Assembly: GCF_036885605.1 (NCBI RefSeq)
Contig: NZ_CP142523.1
Span: 3,968,001 to 4,032,000 of the forward strand
Direction of reading: 5' to 3'
Source: Janthinobacterium sp. TB1-E2
Lineage (GTDB): Bacteria > Pseudomonadota > Gammaproteobacteria > Burkholderiales > Burkholderiaceae_D
DNA: 64,000 nt
The translations under genes and the position numbers were made by a program. This document shows, piece by piece, positions 8,609 to 20,372 of this stretch; the stretch's first letter is position 1, and every line of letters begins with the position of its first letter. The notes under the pieces were generated by a model, which saw only the letters and a list, made by a program, of their open reading frames with translations, was not told where the DNA came from and searched no databases.

Positions 8609-9985
8609 TCACGCGCAGCGCACCTCCCCAAAATGCTGCGCCAGACTCAAGCCCAAGCCCTGCTCCACGGCGTTTTCCACCTGCGCCGCCAGCGCGGCCG
8701 CTTCTTCGGCCGCCTTGATGTCGCGTTCATTCGTGGAACCGGCCGGATAGCCGGAGTTCACGCGCATGCCGCCGAAGACGAATAAACGATAGACATCGGC
8801 CAGGCTGATGCGGTTGACGTTGCCCAGCAAGACCCAGTGGTCGGAACTGTCGGCCACGCGCTTGCCCCACTGCACGCGCACGGCGCCATCCACGTTGACT
8901 CGTCCCACCCAGCCCTGCTGCACCATCTTGTCGAGCAGGGTTTCCATTTCTTCGAAACCCAGGCGCGTGCTGCGGCGGATCTCGGCCGCGCCCACCAGGG
9001 CCGAATCGGCGCAGTGGCAAGCCTGGTGCAGCACTTTCAGGATGGCGACGGCGTCGACGAACTCGCTGCCCGGCGCCGCTTCGTACCACCAGCGTTCATA
9101 TTTTACGACGGGCAAGGCGGCCACCAGCAAGGCGCCCACCAGGGTAATCATCCAGCTCAGGTATATCCACACGAGGAACAGCGGCAAGGCGGCCAGCGCG
9201 CCGTAGATGCGCGAATACGTGGGGAATTCCTGGATGAATTCGCCGAAGCCGCGCTTGGCCACCTCGAACGCCAGCGCGGCCAGCAAGCCGCCCCAGGCCG
9301 CGTCGCGCCAGTCCACGTCGCGGTTCGGCACGGCGATGTACAGCAGGGTAAACGCCAGCATGGTCAGGCCGATCGACACCAGCGTATAAAACACGGCGCC
9401 GATGAAAGGCACGGCGCCCACCACGCCGCTGGTGGCCATGAAGAGGCGCGAGGTCACCGTCAGCGACACGCCCACCAGCAGCGGCCCCAGGGTGACGATG
9501 GCCCAGTAAACCAGTAGACGTTTGGTCCAGCGGCGCTCCTGGCGCACGCGCCAGATCCGGTTGAAGACGCGCTCGATCAAGCCCATCATGCCCACCGACG
9601 TGACGATCAGGGCGCCCGCGCCGATGGCCGACAGGCGCGTGGCCTTCGAGGCGAACGTGGTCAGATAATCGAGGATGGTGTTCGATATCCCCTTGGGCAT
9701 CACGCTTTGCACGAAATAATCTTCCAGCGCGTGGCGGAAGGTATTAAACAGGGGGAAGGTGGTGAAGATCGCCAGGGCCAGTGTGAGCAGCGGCACCAGC
9801 GCGAACACGGTGGCGAACGTCAGGCTGCCGGCCACTTGCGGCAGGCTTTCCTCGCGCACGCGGCGGCGCGCGAACTGCAGCAGGTCGCGCGTTTCGGACC
9901 ACGTCAGGCCGCGCACAATGTCGGCACCGATGTGCAGGGTGCGCCACAGGTATTGAAAGAACGGGAATATATATTTTGAAAACAT
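8609..9985 (-). CDS. YihY family inner-membrane protein
   Basis: A 458-residue polytopic membrane protein of the YihY/BrkB family. The core has about six hydrophobic segments between residues 40 and 290, including the conserved start LPQVAGSLTFATVFALVPLL. The C-terminal 150 residues are soluble and carry a winged-helix-like stretch (SALVGAAEIRRSTRLGFEEMETLLDKM), as in many betaproteobacterial YihY proteins. The frame opens with a TTG at 9991, but the ATG at 9985 is the more likely start. It is divergent from wrbA, with 64 bases between starts. The family was once called ribonuclease BN, a label now assigned elsewhere; its true role in the envelope is unknown. Confidence 0.9.
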   Translation of the reverse strand: MFSKYIFPFFQYLWRTLHIGADIVRGLTWSETRDLLQFARRRVREESLPQVAGSLTFATVFALVPLLTLALAIFTTFPLFNTFRHALEDYFVQSVMPKGISNTILDYLTTFASKATRLSAIGAGALIVTSVGMMGLIERVFNRIWRVRQERRWTKRLLVYWAIVTLGPLLVGVSLTVTSRLFMATSGVVGAVPFIGAVFYTLVSIGLTMLAFTLLYIAVPNRDVDWRDAAWGGLLAALAFEVAKRGFGEFIQEFPTYSRIYGALAALPLFLVWIYLSWMITLVGALLVAALPVVKYERWWYEAAPGSEFVDAVAILKVLHQACHCADSALVGAAEIRRSTRLGFEEMETLLDKMVQQGWVGRVNVDGAVRVQWGKRVADSSDHWVLLGNVNRISLADVYRLFVFGGMRVNSGYPAGSTNERDIKAAEEAAALAAQVENAVEQGLGLSLAQHFGEVRCA

Positions 9986-10010
9986 GTGCAAAATCAGAAC
10001 GGCGCCATGA

Positions 10011-11067
<1,057 letters not shown>

Positions 11068-11071
<4 letters not shown>

Positions 11072-12483
11072 CTGACCAAACAGATTTCCTCGCCGCCTGC
11101 CGCGACCTGCTGGGCGACACTTATGTACTCACCAACGACGCCGACACGGCACCCTTCCTCACCGACTGGCGCGACCGGTTTACGGGCAAGGCCCTGGCCG
11201 TGCTGCGCCCCGCCACCGTAGAACAGGTGGCCGGCGTGCTGCGCGCCTGCGCGCAATGGCAGGTGCCCGTCGTGCCGCAGGGCGGCAATACGGGCCTGGT
11301 GCTGGGCAGCATTCCGGACGCCGCCGGCACGGCCGTCGTGCTGTCGCTGGCGCGCCTGAACAGCATCCGCGCGCTCGATCCCGTCAACCGTACCATCACG
11401 GTCGATGCGGGCTGCATTTTGCAAACCATCCAGGAAGCGGCCAGCGCCGCCGGCTGTCTGTTCCCCCTGTCGCTGGCGGCCGAAGGCAGCTGCACCATCG
11501 GGGGGAATTTGGCGACGAACGCGGGCGGCACGGCCGTGCTGCGTTACGGGAATACGCGCGAGCTGTGCCTGGGCCTGGAAGTGGTCACGCCGCAGGGCGA
11601 GATCTGGAGCGGCTTGCGCGGCCTGCGCAAGGACAATACGGGCTACGATCTGCGCGACCTGTACATCGGCGCGGAAGGTACCCTGGGCGTCATCACGGGC
11701 GCCGTCATGAAACTGTACCCGCAGCCGAAAGCCTGCATCACGGCGCTGGCCGCCATGCCTTCGCCCGCCCACGCGCTGCGCCTGCTCTCGCTGATGCAGG
11801 ACCATTGCGGCGCCAGCCTGACAGGCTTTGAATTGATGTCGCAGTATTGTCTGCAGCTGGTGGCGGAACAGTTCCCGCAACTGCCGCGTCCTTTCGCGGA
11901 GCAGCATGGGCAATATGTGCTGCTCGAATTGTCGAGCAGCCAGTCCGAGGCGCACGCCGTGGAATTGCTGGAAACGAGCATCGGCGCGGCCCTGGAGGAT
12001 GAGTTGATCGAGGACGCCGTCGTCGCCAGTTCCGTGGCGCAGTCCGAGGGGCTATGGCAGCTGCGCGAACACATCCCATTGGCGCAGGCGCAGGCGGGCA
12101 AGAACATCAAGCACGATATCTCGCTGCCGATTTCCTGCATCGCCGACTTCATCGCCGTCACGGATGCGGCCCTGGCAACGGCCTTCCCCGGCTGCCAGCT
12201 CGTGTGCTTCGGCCACCTGGGCGACGGCAACCTGCACTACAACGTGGCGCCGCCCGCCGGCATGACGGACCTCGACTTCCTGGCCAACCAGGATGCGATC
12301 AACCGCATCGTGCACGACCAGGTCCATGGTTTCGGCGGTTCGATTTCGGCCGAACACGGCATCGGCGCGCTGAAGAAGGACGACCTGGCCCGCTACAAGT
12401 CGCCGCTGGAACTGCAGCTGATGCGCGCTGTCAAACAGGCGCTGGACCCGCAGAACATCATGAATCCGGGGAAGATATTGTGA
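11068..12483 (+). CDS. FAD-binding oxidoreductase, D-2-hydroxyacid dehydrogenase/GlcD type
   Basis: A 471-residue flavoprotein of the vanillyl-alcohol-oxidase fold. The PP-loop that binds FAD is VPQGGNTGLVLGSIP near residue 70, with FAD contacts continuing in SCTIGGNLATNAGG and GLRKDNTGYDL. The C-terminal substrate domain includes GHLGDGNLHYN with its metal-binding His residues, and SAEHGIGALKK. Relatives oxidise D-lactate, glycolate or D-2-hydroxyglutarate; I cannot choose by eye. It has no GlcE/GlcF-like partners beside it, so it is a single-subunit enzyme rather than a GlcDEF complex. The start overlaps the DUF2069 stop, and the stop overlaps a GTG start downstream. Confidence 0.9.
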
Positions 12484-12908
12484 AATCGCCGTCCCTCCTG
12501 CTATGTGCCATGGTCTTGCTGGCCGGTTCCGCCAGTGCGCAGGACGTCTACAAATGCGTGCAGGATGGCCAGACCAGCTACAGCGCCACGCCCTGCACGG
12601 GCGGGCAGCTGCAGATACTGGAAGTTCCCTCGCCGCCGCCCGCCGTCGACAAGGGCGCGGCCACGCGCCAGGAACGGGTGGCCAGCCAGATGGAAGCGGC
12701 GCGCAAGCAGCGCGAGAAGCTCGAAGACCAGGCCCGTGAACGGGCCGCAAAACAGCTGGAGGCGCGCGACAAGCATTGCGCGCAGCTGCGCCTGGAGCAG
12801 AAATGGGCGGCACAGGACGCCGGCGGCGCGGGCGATAAAACCCGCGACGCGGCGCAATTGAAAGCGCGGCGCGCTGGCGAACGCCTGGCCGTCGAATGCC
12901 TGAATTGA
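12480..12908 (+). CDS. DUF4124 domain periplasmic protein
   Basis: A 142-residue exported protein that begins with GTG at 12480, overlapping the preceding TGA by four bases. The N-terminus is a signal peptide cleaved near SASAQ-D. The DUF4124 segment follows at residues 21-50 (DVYKCVQDGQTSYSATPC), a small domain with two cysteines that are probably disulfide bonded. The rest is a charged Gln/Glu/Arg-rich helix likely to be coiled coil. The function of DUF4124 proteins is unknown. The last 13 bases overlap the start of the next gene in another frame. Confidence 0.85.
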   Translation: MKSPSLLLCAMVLLAGSASAQDVYKCVQDGQTSYSATPCTGGQLQILEVPSPPPAVDKGAATRQERVASQMEAARKQREKLEDQARERAAKQLEARDKHCAQLRLEQKWAAQDAGGAGDKTRDAAQLKARRAGERLAVECLN

Positions 12909-15487
12909 GTGCGCAGGTGGAAAGCCCGGCGACGACGCGCCTGCTGTCGCGCTGGCTGCTGCTGGGCGAATGGCGCTTTCACCCCGTGCGCGCCCTCGTC
13001 GCCATCCTGGCCATCGCCATCGGCGTGTCGCTGGGCTTTGCCATCCATCTGATCAACGCGGCTGCCTTCAATGAATTTTCCACGGCCGTCAAAAGCCTGT
13101 CCGGCCAGGCCGACGTCCAAGTGGCCGGGCGCGAAGCGCTGTTCGATGAAGCCATCTACCCGTGGCTGGCGCAGCGCGACGGCGTGGCCGTGGCCTCGCC
13201 CGTGCTGGAACTGCAAGCCGGCGTGGCCGGCAAGAAGGACGGCGGCCCGCTGCACATCCTGGCGCTCGACGTCTTCCGCGCCGGCTTCATCTCGCCCGAT
13301 CTGATCGGCGCGCCGGCCGAAGGCCAGCCTTTCGACACCTTGGCCGACGACGCCGTCTTTCTGTCGCCGGCCGCCTTGCGCTGGCTCGACGTGGCCGAAG
13401 GCGGCCAGGTCGCCCTGCAATCGGGCACGGGCACGGTGTCCCTGCGCGTGGCCGGTTCGCTGCAGCGCGCGCGCGCCGGCCAGCGCATCGCCGTGATGGA
13501 TGTCGGCGCGGCGCAGTGGCGCTTCAATAAGCTGGGCAAGCTGTCGCGCATCGACTTGAAACTGCGCCAGGGCGTGAACCGCGACGCCTTCCAGGCGGAT
13601 CTGGCGCGCACACTGGAAGCGCAGTATCCGGGGCGTTTCCAGGTGGGCCAGCCCAACGATGAAAACCAGAATAGCCGCAACAATAACCTGAGCCGCGCCT
13701 ACCGCGTCAACCTGACGGTGCTGGCCCTCGTCGCCCTGTTTACGGGCGCCTTTTTGGTCTTTTCCACGCAGGCCCTGTCCGTCATCCGCCGCCGCGGCCA
13801 ATTCGCGCTGCTGCGCGTACTGGGCATGGAGCGGGGCCAGTTGCTGCGCCAGGTGCTGCTGGAAGGCGCCAGCCTCGGCGTCGTCGGTGCGGCTCTCGGC
13901 ATCGCCGGCGGTTACGCCATGGCCGCCGTGGCCCTGCGCTTCTTCGGCGGCGACCTGGGCGCCGGCTATTTCGCGGGCGTGCAGCCGCAGGTACAGTTCA
14001 CGCCCGTCGCCGCCTTCGTCTACTTCGCCCTGGGCCTCGGCGTCGCCTTGCTGGGCTGCGCCGCGCCCGCGCTGGAAGCGGCCCGCGCCGCCCCCGCCAT
14101 TGCACTGAAATCGGGCAGCGAGGAAGTCGTGACGACGCGCCTGGCCAAGACCTGGCCGGCCCTGGCTTGTTTGCTGCTGGCCGGCGCCCTGACGTTCCTG
14201 CCGCCCGTGTTCGAGCTGCCCCTGTTCGGCTACCTGTCCATCGCGCTGCTGCTGATCGGCGCCATCGCCCTGATGCCGCAGCTGGCCGCCGTCGTCTTCC
14301 GTTTCCTGCAACGCGCCTGGCTGCGCACGGAAACGAGCAAACATGCGCCCGTGCGCAGCCTGACCCTGGCCCGCCTGGCAAACGCCTCGGGCCAGGCCGG
14401 CATCGCCCTCGGTGGCGTGCTGTCGAGCTTTAGCCTGATGGTGGCGATGGCCATCATGGTGTCGAGTTTCCGCGTCTCCGTCGACGACTGGCTGCTGCAG
14501 ATCTTGCCGGCCGACGTGTATGCGCGCACGGCCGCCAGCGGCGGCACGGCAGGCTTGAACCCGCGCGAACAGGCCAGCATCACCGCCTTGCCCGAGGTGG
14601 CCAGGGTGGATTTCCAGCGCGTGCGTTCGCTGTCTCTGGCGCCCGACCGGCCGAACGTGGCGCTGCTGGCGCGCCCCATCAATTTGCAAGACCCGGGCAA
14701 GAGCATGGTGCTGGTGGGCGACACCCTGCCCGTGCCCAATGGCGCGAAACCCGTGTGGCTATCCGAGGCGGCAGCCGACCTGTACAACGTCAAACCTGGC
14801 CAACAGATCGCCCTGCCGCTGGCGGGCGGCTTGCACCAGTTCTTTGTTGCCGGCATCTGGCGCGACTATGCGCGCTCGTCCGGCGCCATCCAGATGCCGC
14901 TCGGCGATTACCGCGCCCTGACCGGCGACAATGACGTGAGCGATGCGGCCCTGTGGCTGGCCAAGGACGCCACGGGCGACGCGCTGCAACAGCATCTGAA
15001 AGCGCTGCCGTTCGGCGCCAGCCTGGAAGTATCGAACCCGTCGGCCATCCGCGCCCTGAGCCTGCAGATTTTCGACCGCAGCTTCGCCGTCACGTATCTG
15101 CTGGAAGCCATCGCCATCGTCATTGGCCTGTTCGGCGTGGCCGCCACGTTTTCCGCACAAACCCTGGCGCGCGCGCGCGAATTCGGCATGCTGCGCCATG
15201 TGGGTGTGACACGCGGCCAGATCTTGTCCATCCTGGCGCTCGAAGGCGGCGCGCTGACGGCGCTGGGCATCGCCACCGGTTTTGTCCTGGGCCTGTTGAT
15301 CAGCTTTGTGCTCGTCTTCATCGTCAATCCGCAATCGTTCCACTGGACCATGCAGCTGCACCTGCCGTGGCCCTTGATCGCCACCGTGGCCGGCGCTCTG
15401 CTGACGGCAGCCGCCGCCACGGCGCTGATCGCGGGCCGCCAGGCACTGTCCGCTGGCCCCATCCGCGCCGTCAGGGAGGACTGGTAA
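12896..15487 (+). CDS. FtsX-like ABC transporter permease
   Basis: An 863-residue membrane protein with two FtsX/MacB-type permease halves. A first transmembrane helix near residue 40 precedes a large periplasmic domain. Three helices at about 270-400 form the first FtsX core, followed by a linker pair, a second periplasmic domain, and three C-terminal helices at 735-850. The conserved segments VIRRRGQFALLRVLGMERGQ and LARAREFGMLRHVGVTRGQ mark the coupling helix of each half. Such double permeases work with a LolD-like ATPase in extraction or export of lipids and lipoproteins. No ATPase gene lies beside it, which is unusual. Its stop overlaps the start of the AttH-like gene (TAATG), so the pair is coupled. 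Confidence 0.88.
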   Translation: MPELSAQVESPATTRLLSRWLLLGEWRFHPVRALVAILAIAIGVSLGFAIHLINAAAFNEFSTAVKSLSGQADVQVAGREALFDEAIYPWLAQRDGVAVASPVLELQAGVAGKKDGGPLHILALDVFRAGFISPDLIGAPAEGQPFDTLADDAVFLSPAALRWLDVAEGGQVALQSGTGTVSLRVAGSLQRARAGQRIAVMDVGAAQWRFNKLGKLSRIDLKLRQGVNRDAFQADLARTLEAQYPGRFQVGQPNDENQNSRNNNLSRAYRVNLTVLALVALFTGAFLVFSTQALSVIRRRGQFALLRVLGMERGQLLRQVLLEGASLGVVGAALGIAGGYAMAAVALRFFGGDLGAGYFAGVQPQVQFTPVAAFVYFALGLGVALLGCAAPALEAARAAPAIALKSGSEEVVTTRLAKTWPALACLLLAGALTFLPPVFELPLFGYLSIALLLIGAIALMPQLAAVVFRFLQRAWLRTETSKHAPVRSLTLARLANASGQAGIALGGVLSSFSLMVAMAIMVSSFRVSVDDWLLQILPADVYARTAASGGTAGLNPREQASITALPEVARVDFQRVRSLSLAPDRPNVALLARPINLQDPGKSMVLVGDTLPVPNGAKPVWLSEAAADLYNVKPGQQIALPLAGGLHQFFVAGIWRDYARSSGAIQMPLGDYRALTGDNDVSDAALWLAKDATGDALQQHLKALPFGASLEVSNPSAIRALSLQIFDRSFAVTYLLEAIAIVIGLFGVAATFSAQTLARAREFGMLRHVGVTRGQILSILALEGGALTALGIATGFVLGLLISFVLVFIVNPQSFHWTMQLHLPWPLIATVAGALLTAAAATALIAGRQALSAGPIRAVREDW

Positions 15488-16563
15488 TGCGCCATACTTT
15501 CATCTTGTTGCTTGCGCTGGCCTTGCCTGCGTTGGCCGCGCCACCCGCCTTCGCCCCCGTCACGCCGCTGCCGGCCGGCCAGACCCTGCGCCTGCCGCAC
15601 GACTTCGGCGCCCATCCCGCCTATAAAACGGAATGGTGGTATGCCACGGGCTGGGTAAAAACCGCCGGCGGCGAGCAGCTGGGCTACCAGGTAACCTTCT
15701 TTCGCAGCGCCACGGCCACCGACGCGGACAACCCCAGCGCGTTTGCACCGAAACAGCTGATCATCGGCCATGCGGCCCTGTCCGACCCGAAGGTGGGCAA
15801 GCTGCTGCACGACGAGAAAAGCGCGCGCGAGGGCTTCGGCCTGGCCTACGCCAAGGTCGGCGACACGGACGTCAAACTCGACGACTGGCGCATGCGGCGG
15901 CAGGCGGACGGCAGCTACCGGGTCAGCCTGGCCGCGCGCGAATTCAACTTGCAGCTGACCCTCGCCCCCACTCAGCCCGTGCTGCTGCAGGGCGAGAACG
16001 GCTATTCGCGCAAGGGCGCGCGGCCCGCGCAATCGAGTTACTACTACAGCGAGCCGCAGCTGCGCACGACGGGCACGATCGCGCGCGCGGGCGCCAAGCC
16101 GGAAGCCGTGACGGGCACCACCTGGCTCGATCACGAGTGGTCGAGCCAGGTGCTCGATGCGGACGCCAGCGGCTGGAACTGGATAGGCGCCAACCTCGAT
16201 GACGGCGGCGCCCTGATGGCCTTCCAGATCCGCAGCAAGACAGGTGCTAAACTATGGGCGCACGCGACATGGCGCGATGCCTCCGGTAAGATGACGCAGT
16301 TCGCGCCTGGCGACGTCGATTTCACGCCCACGCAGCTGTGGCGCTCGCCCCGCACGCAGGCAGAATACCCGGTCGCCACCGAGATCCGCACTGGCCCCAC
16401 GCGCTGGCACATCAAGCCGCTGCAGCCGGACCAGGAACTCGATTCGCGCCGCTCGACGGGGGCCGTGTACTGGGAAGGCGCCGTGACGGTGGAGCGCGAC
16501 GGCCAGCCGGTGGGCCGCGCCTACCTGGAGATGACGGGCTATGTCCAGCCGATGAAGTTATAA
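15487..16563 (+). CDS. AttH/CrtC-like lipocalin-family secreted protein
   Basis: A 358-residue exported protein with a signal peptide ending near ALPALAA. The body matches the AttH/hydroxyneurosporene-synthase-like double-lipocalin family: PHDFGAHPAYKTEWWYATGW near the N-terminus, SSYYYSEPQLRTTG, the conserved TWLDHEWSSQVL, and a closing YLEMTGYVQPMKL. In attEFGH-type loci such a protein accompanies an FtsX permease and an ATPase. Here it overlaps the permease stop by one base, but the ATPase is missing. The ATG at 15487 gives a clean signal peptide. The ligand is unknown; a role in lipid or isoprenoid handling in the envelope is inference. Confidence 0.85.
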   Translation: MRHTFILLLALALPALAAPPAFAPVTPLPAGQTLRLPHDFGAHPAYKTEWWYATGWVKTAGGEQLGYQVTFFRSATATDADNPSAFAPKQLIIGHAALSDPKVGKLLHDEKSAREGFGLAYAKVGDTDVKLDDWRMRRQADGSYRVSLAAREFNLQLTLAPTQPVLLQGENGYSRKGARPAQSSYYYSEPQLRTTGTIARAGAKPEAVTGTTWLDHEWSSQVLDADASGWNWIGANLDDGGALMAFQIRSKTGAKLWAHATWRDASGKMTQFAPGDVDFTPTQLWRSPRTQAEYPVATEIRTGPTRWHIKPLQPDQELDSRRSTGAVYWEGAVTVERDGQPVGRAYLEMTGYVQPMKL

Positions 16564-16597
16564 GCACTACCGAATATGTAAATCAAAGCGAAAAACA

Positions 16598-18460
<1,863 letters not shown>

Positions 18461-18471
18461 ACAGAACCATC

Positions 18472-19146
18472 ATGAACGCACTTTTCCACGCCAACCTGGG
18501 CATCACCGATTTCTGGACCTTTTTACTGGGGACGATTTTCATCGTCATCCTGCCCGGCCCCAATTCCATGTATGTGCTGTCGGTCGCGGCCCAGCGCGGC
18601 GTGCGCACCGCCTACCAGGGCGCCTTCGGCATCTTCGCCGGCGACCTGATATTGATGGTGCTGTCGGCCTGCGGCGTGGCCTCCCTGCTGAAAGCCAGCC
18701 CTGCCCTCTTCTACGTGGTGAAATACATCGGCGCGGCCTACCTGGGCTGGATCGGCCTGCAAATGCTGATCGGCTGCTGGCGCAAGCTGCGCGCGCCCGC
18801 GCCGGCCGACGGTGAAGCGCCTGCCGCGCCAGCGCCCGTGAAAGAAAGCGATCCATTCCGCAAGGCGCTGATCATCAGCCTGATGAATCCGAAAGCCATT
18901 TTGTTCTTCATCTCGTTCTTCATCCAATTCGTCGATCCGGCCTTCCCGAATCCCGTGCTGTCCTTCGTCGGCCTGGGCCTGATTTGCCAGGTGATCAGCT
19001 TTAGCTATCTGACGGCCATCATCTTTGTCGGCGCCCGCCTGGCCGACACCTTCCGCCGCCGTCGCCGCCTGTCGGCCGGCATGGGTGGCGGCGTGGGCGC
19101 CATGTTCATCGGCTTTGGCGCGAAACTGGCCACGGCCACCTTGTGA
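18472..19146 (+). CDS. leuE: Leucine/amino-acid efflux protein, LysE family
   Basis: A 224-residue LysE/RhtB-type exporter with six hydrophobic segments. The motif PGPNSMYVLSVAAQRG follows the first helix, and NPKAILFFISFFIQF marks the fourth. The overall pattern, including FWTFLLGTIFIVILPGPNSMYVL, is close to E. coli LeuE. A Pro/Ala-rich cytosolic loop sits at residues 103-125. Such carriers export leucine and other neutral amino acids by proton exchange. It follows the ABC exporter by 11 bases and precedes the lyase by 10, so the three may be one unit. The substrate is inferred from family resemblance. Confidence 0.85.
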   Translation: MNALFHANLGITDFWTFLLGTIFIVILPGPNSMYVLSVAAQRGVRTAYQGAFGIFAGDLILMVLSACGVASLLKASPALFYVVKYIGAAYLGWIGLQMLIGCWRKLRAPAPADGEAPAAPAPVKESDPFRKALIISLMNPKAILFFISFFIQFVDPAFPNPVLSFVGLGLICQVISFSYLTAIIFVGARLADTFRRRRRLSAGMGGGVGAMFIGFGAKLATATL

Positions 19147-19156
19147 GGAAAACACC

Positions 19157-20248
19157 GTGAACGAGCTTGAGCTGCGCCAGCGCTGCCATACCGTCCTGCC
19201 GGGCCACCGCCAGCCAACGCCAGCGGCCACCTTTACCGCCATGGCCGCCTGGTGCGACGCCAACGCTGTTGCACACGACACCTATGGCGAAGGCGCGCTG
19301 ATCGAACAGTTCGAGAACAAGATCGCCAGCCTGCTCGGTTTCGAGGCGGCCGTGTTCTGCATCACGGGCACCATGACGCAGGTCACCGCCTTGCGCCTGG
19401 CGTGCCAGGACCGGGGCTCGCGCCTGGTGGCGCTGCACCCGACCTCGCACATCCTGCGCCACGAGCGCGGCAACCACGAATTGCTCGACCACTTCAAAGG
19501 TCTGATACTGGGCGACCCGCACCGTCCGTGGACGGTGGACGACCTGCGCGCCGTGCCCGATGCCTTGGGCGCCGCGCAGGTCGAGCTGCCGATGCGCGAA
19601 ATCGGCGGCCAGTGCCCGTCGTGGGACGCATTGAACGACATCAAGCGGCACTGCCGCGAGCAGAACATCCATTTGCACATGGATGGCGCGCGCCTGTGGG
19701 AAGCGCAAGCGGGTTTTGGCCAGTCCCTGCCCGCCATCTGCGGCGGCTTCGATTCCGTCTACGTGTCGCTGTACAAGGGCATCGGCGGCCTCGGCGGCGC
19801 CGTGCTGGCCGGCAGCCGCCCGTTTGTCGAACGGGCGCGCGAGTGGTTCCGCCGCCAGGGTGGCAATATCGTGCACCGCACGCCCTACGTGGTGGCCGCC
19901 GCCATGCAGTTCGACGCGCGCCTCGCCGCCATGCCGCAGTATTTTGCGCGCACGCAGTGGCTGTACGCGCTGCTGCGCGATTTTCCATCGATTGCCGTCA
20001 ATCCCGCCGCCCCGCAAGCCAACATGCTGCACCTGCACTTGCCAGTCTCGCGCGAGCGGGCCATCGCGATCCGCAACCAGGTGGCGGAAGACCACGGCAT
20101 CTGGCTGTTCGGCCGCGCCAGCCACGCCGCCCTGCCCGGCCACAGCGTGGTGGAATGGTATGTAGGGGATAACTTGCTGGACCTGCCCGACGACACCGTG
20201 CGGCTGGCCTTGACCCTGCTGGACCAGGCCATGCGCATCAAAGCCTGA
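19157..20248 (+). CDS. Threonine aldolase / beta-eliminating lyase family protein
   Basis: A 363-residue PLP enzyme of fold type I beginning at GTG 19157, 10 bases after leuE. The frame stays open upstream inside leuE, but the family N-terminus and spacing favour the GTG. The PLP lysine is in SLYKGIGGLGGAVLAG, preceded by the aspartate of HLHMDGARLWEA that pairs with the pyridine nitrogen; the cofactor-stacking region is ITGTMTQV. Members cleave threonine or allo-threonine to glycine and acetaldehyde. The sequence diverges from classical LtaE near the N-terminus, so another beta-hydroxy amino acid is possible. A strong terminator lies about 60 bases after its stop. Confidence 0.85.
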   Translation: MNELELRQRCHTVLPGHRQPTPAATFTAMAAWCDANAVAHDTYGEGALIEQFENKIASLLGFEAAVFCITGTMTQVTALRLACQDRGSRLVALHPTSHILRHERGNHELLDHFKGLILGDPHRPWTVDDLRAVPDALGAAQVELPMREIGGQCPSWDALNDIKRHCREQNIHLHMDGARLWEAQAGFGQSLPAICGGFDSVYVSLYKGIGGLGGAVLAGSRPFVERAREWFRRQGGNIVHRTPYVVAAAMQFDARLAAMPQYFARTQWLYALLRDFPSIAVNPAAPQANMLHLHLPVSRERAIAIRNQVAEDHGIWLFGRASHAALPGHSVVEWYVGDNLLDLPDDTVRLALTLLDQAMRIKA

Positions 20249-20250
20249 GC

Positions 20251-20290
20251 GGCGTAGGTCGGGTTAGCCCGCAGCGCGTAACCCGACGCC
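20251..20290. repeat. REP-like extragenic palindrome
   Basis: The intergenic stretch carries GTCGGGTTA at 20258-20266 and its exact complement TAACCCGAC at 20279-20287, with a GC-rich loop between. It lies directly after the lyase stop codon. The arrangement resembles dispersed REP-like elements seen between genes in many proteobacteria. Only one complete copy is visible in this window, so membership of a repeat family is recalled rather than shown. Confidence 0.5.
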
Positions 20291-20305
20291 ACCACAATGG
20301 TGACC

Positions 20306-20336
20306 AAAAAAAAAAAGCGCCCGAAGGCGCTTTTTT
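20306..20336. terminator. Bidirectional intrinsic terminator
   Basis: A GCGCC-CGAA-GGCGC hairpin (20317-20330) is flanked by eleven A residues on the left and six T residues on the right. It can end the plus-strand lyase transcript and the minus-strand fadL-like transcript, which converge here. Confidence 0.9.
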
Positions 20337-20372
20337 CATTTCATGGCGGCCGGGTTGGCCGCCACTACCTGC

